Shown: positions 4,395-5,463 of the stretch, piece by piece | Numbering within the stretch: position 1 is the stretch's first letter | Layout of the letters: each line of letters starts with the position of its first letter | Source: Candidatus Aenigmatarchaeota archaeon | GTDB taxonomy: Archaea > Aenigmatarchaeota > Aenigmatarchaeia > GW2011-AR5 | Direction of reading: 5' to 3' | Length of the DNA stretch: 5,463 nt | Assembly: GCA_018304565.1 (NCBI GenBank) | Contig: JAGVVX010000062.1 | Coordinates: 1 to 5,463, forward strand | The notes under the pieces: generated by a model | What the model saw: the letters and a program-made list of their open reading frames with translations, nothing else | What the model was told of the DNA's origin: nothing | The model's database searches: none | Position numbers and translations under genes: made by a program

Positions 4395-4415
4395 GTTTCA
4401 AAAATGACAGGATGA
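4395..4415 (+). repeat. Fourth tail scar and 15-bp direct repeat, right copy
   Basis: The codons read Val-Ser-Lys-Met-Thr-Gly-stop, against Val-Ser-Glu-Met-Thr-Gly-stop at 2695-2715; 21 of 23 bases match from 2695/4395. The end (AGGATGAT) serves as a Shine-Dalgarno-like site just before ATG 4420. Positions 4395-4409 also repeat 4022-4036 exactly. Confidence 0.55.
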
Positions 4416-4430
4416 TTTCATGAAAATTCT

Positions 4431-4475
4431 CAAAAAGTGCAACTTTTTGGAATCCCGGAGAAGCGAAGCTTCTCC
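4431..4475. repeat. Two 19-nt palindromes inside the coding N-terminus
   Basis: CAAAAAGT-GCA-ACTTTTTG (4431-4449) and GGAGAAGC-GAA-GCTTCTCC (4457-4475) are separated by GAATCCC, with period 26. The second is the exact reverse complement of the unit at 4265-4283. They encode residues within ILKKCNFLESRRSEASPR, which separates Met-Lys from the expected signal peptide start Lys-Tyr-Tyr. The extra 18 codons keep the frame. Confidence 0.8.
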
Positions 4476-4479
4476 CAGG

Positions 4480-4542
4480 AAATACTATATGGTTCTTATA
4501 GCTGCAGCCTTCTTAGTTCTGCTCGTCCAGCCAGCTTACGCT
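4480..4542 (+). other. Signal peptide coding segment
   Basis: Residues 21-41 of the frame starting at 4420 have a Lys, a hydrophobic core (MVLIAAAFLVLLV) and an Ala-Tyr-Ala cleavage motif before Gly-Trp-Tyr-Asp. This is a Sec-type signal for export. An alternative start at ATG 4489 would leave no positive charge before the core. Confidence 0.75.
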
Positions 4543-5463
4543 GGATGGTATGATACGGCATGGGTCAACAGAAGGCAGATAAACATAACAACAGGAAACG
4601 CACGACATCCGCATAGTCTACTGGAACGGCGCAACAAACGCGGAGCTTGACAGGATAAACTATTCAACACAGTGGAACACGACGGCAACAAAAATACACT
4701 TCAAGGTGCCTTTCAACATAAGCTCCAGCAGCAGCAACGACTCGCTCTATGTTTACTATAACAATTCAAACGCCGCAAGCCCGCCGGCAAACGGCAGCCT
4801 GGTCTACCTGCTCTACGACGACTTTGAGGACGGCATCATAAGCGGCCAGCTGAGTGTTGTGACCGCAGGCACAGGAGTCTCTGTGACAGAGATAAAAGGA
4901 AAATTAAATGTAAGCGGCACTACCAATGCAGGAAACCAGTTCGATACTTTTGGCATCAACACAAATTCCAGTTTCAATGGAATAAATAACAGCTTCCTGT
5001 TCGGACCTAATATATATGTGGAATCTGCTTTCAGCATCATCAGAAGCACTTCAGGTATACAGCAGAATTGGAAAGCTTCATTTGGCTTCTCAAGTGGGAT
5101 CATGATAAACAGCGAATCAAGCACAAACAAGCGTGTCCAGTACTATAGCGGTGGCTGGATTGACATTGCAGACAGCGGGCTTGACGCCACGACATTCGCC
5201 AGTCAGAACGTGTCACAACGCAAGCTGGGCAACGGCACGGCACATCACCTGGAGAACGGCATCCTGAAAGCGACACGCACAGGACTAGCCACATCCGCCG
5301 TGAATCTGAGTTTCACGTTCGGGCCGGATGTGACAAATGGAGCCGGACCGTTTGATGTCAGCTATGACAACATCATGGTCCGGAAGTATGTCACACCCGA
5401 ACCGACAACGTCGCTTTGGGCGGAAGAAACAGCACCGCAGCCAGCCGCATGGTACAACACCGA

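Larger units (their letters stand above)
4420..5463 (+). pseudogene. Frameshifted, secreted DUF2341 / lectin-like surface protein, 3' partial
   Basis: From ATG 4420 the frame encodes a 20-residue odd N-terminus, a signal peptide (KYYMVLIAAAFLVLLVQPAYA, cleavage before Gly42) and the typical start of a DUF2341 domain (GWYDTAWVNRRQINITTGNA). It then stops at 4648-4650. The remainder of the domain continues from about 4604 in the +1-shifted frame (DIRIVYWNGATNAELDRI, later KIHFKVPF and LYVYYNN) and stays open to the window end. There follows a DDFEDG strand and a jelly-roll-like region ending DNIMVRKYVTPEPTTSLWAEE, as commonly seen after DUF2341. About 25-30 residues normally found between the two halves appear missing, so the break looks like a small deletion that also shifted the frame, rather than a single-base sequencing error. 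Many N-x-S/T sequons point to an exported glycoprotein. Programmed frameshifting or misassembly cannot be excluded. Confidence 0.8.

Noticed and set aside
4185..4475. CRISPR-like array
   Set aside because: The short interspersed sequence (GAATCTC-like) is constant and the 19-nt palindromic units vary, the opposite of a CRISPR. The period is only 26 bases and no cas gene is present.

Overview
The window looks like an accessory, surface-protein-rich stretch of an archaeal genome, most likely from a small-genome (DPANN-type) lineage. The signs are Shine-Dalgarno cores of the GGTGA type, TATA-like boxes upstream of minus-strand genes, frequent ATA and AGA/AGG codons, many N-x-S/T sequons in the exported proteins, a DUF2341-type surface protein and several PIN-domain genes. 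No rRNA, tRNA or marker gene is present, so the taxon is an inference.

Layout. (1) Positions 1-1853 hold the 3' part of a long plus-strand surface or tail-fibre-like protein. It has seven degenerate 'GxVGIxxxxP' repeats and ends in a distinctive 28-residue C-terminal tail. (2) Positions 1911-2549 are a minus-strand VapBC-type toxin-antitoxin pair with its own TATA-like box. (3) Positions 2619-2715 are a headless second copy of the same C-terminal tail. (4) Positions 2726-3420 and 3526-4320 are two tandem, diverged copies of one cassette: a plus-strand PIN-domain gene whose 3' end overlaps, tail to tail, a 36-37 codon minus-strand gene that was not previously called. (5) Positions 3433-3537, between the two cassettes, encode a headless coiled-coil C-terminus. 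(6) Positions 4148-4419 contain an array of 19-nt palindromes (8-nt arm, 3-nt loop, 8-nt arm) spaced by about 7 nt, plus two short scars of the surface-protein tail. (7) From 4420 to the window end lies a secreted DUF2341/lectin-like surface protein gene. Its N-terminus carries an in-frame pair of the same palindromes, and its reading frame is broken near 4600.

How it fits together. The region reads as a tandem array of surface-protein genes whose 3' ends recur as scars and alternate with PIN-domain cassettes. The two tiny convergent ORFs share a sequence motif with the centre of the VapB-like antitoxin, so they are candidate minimal antitoxins encoded antisense to their toxins. This is the strongest candidate for something undescribed here. 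The second is the modular palindrome family, which has also entered a signal-peptide coding region without breaking its frame.
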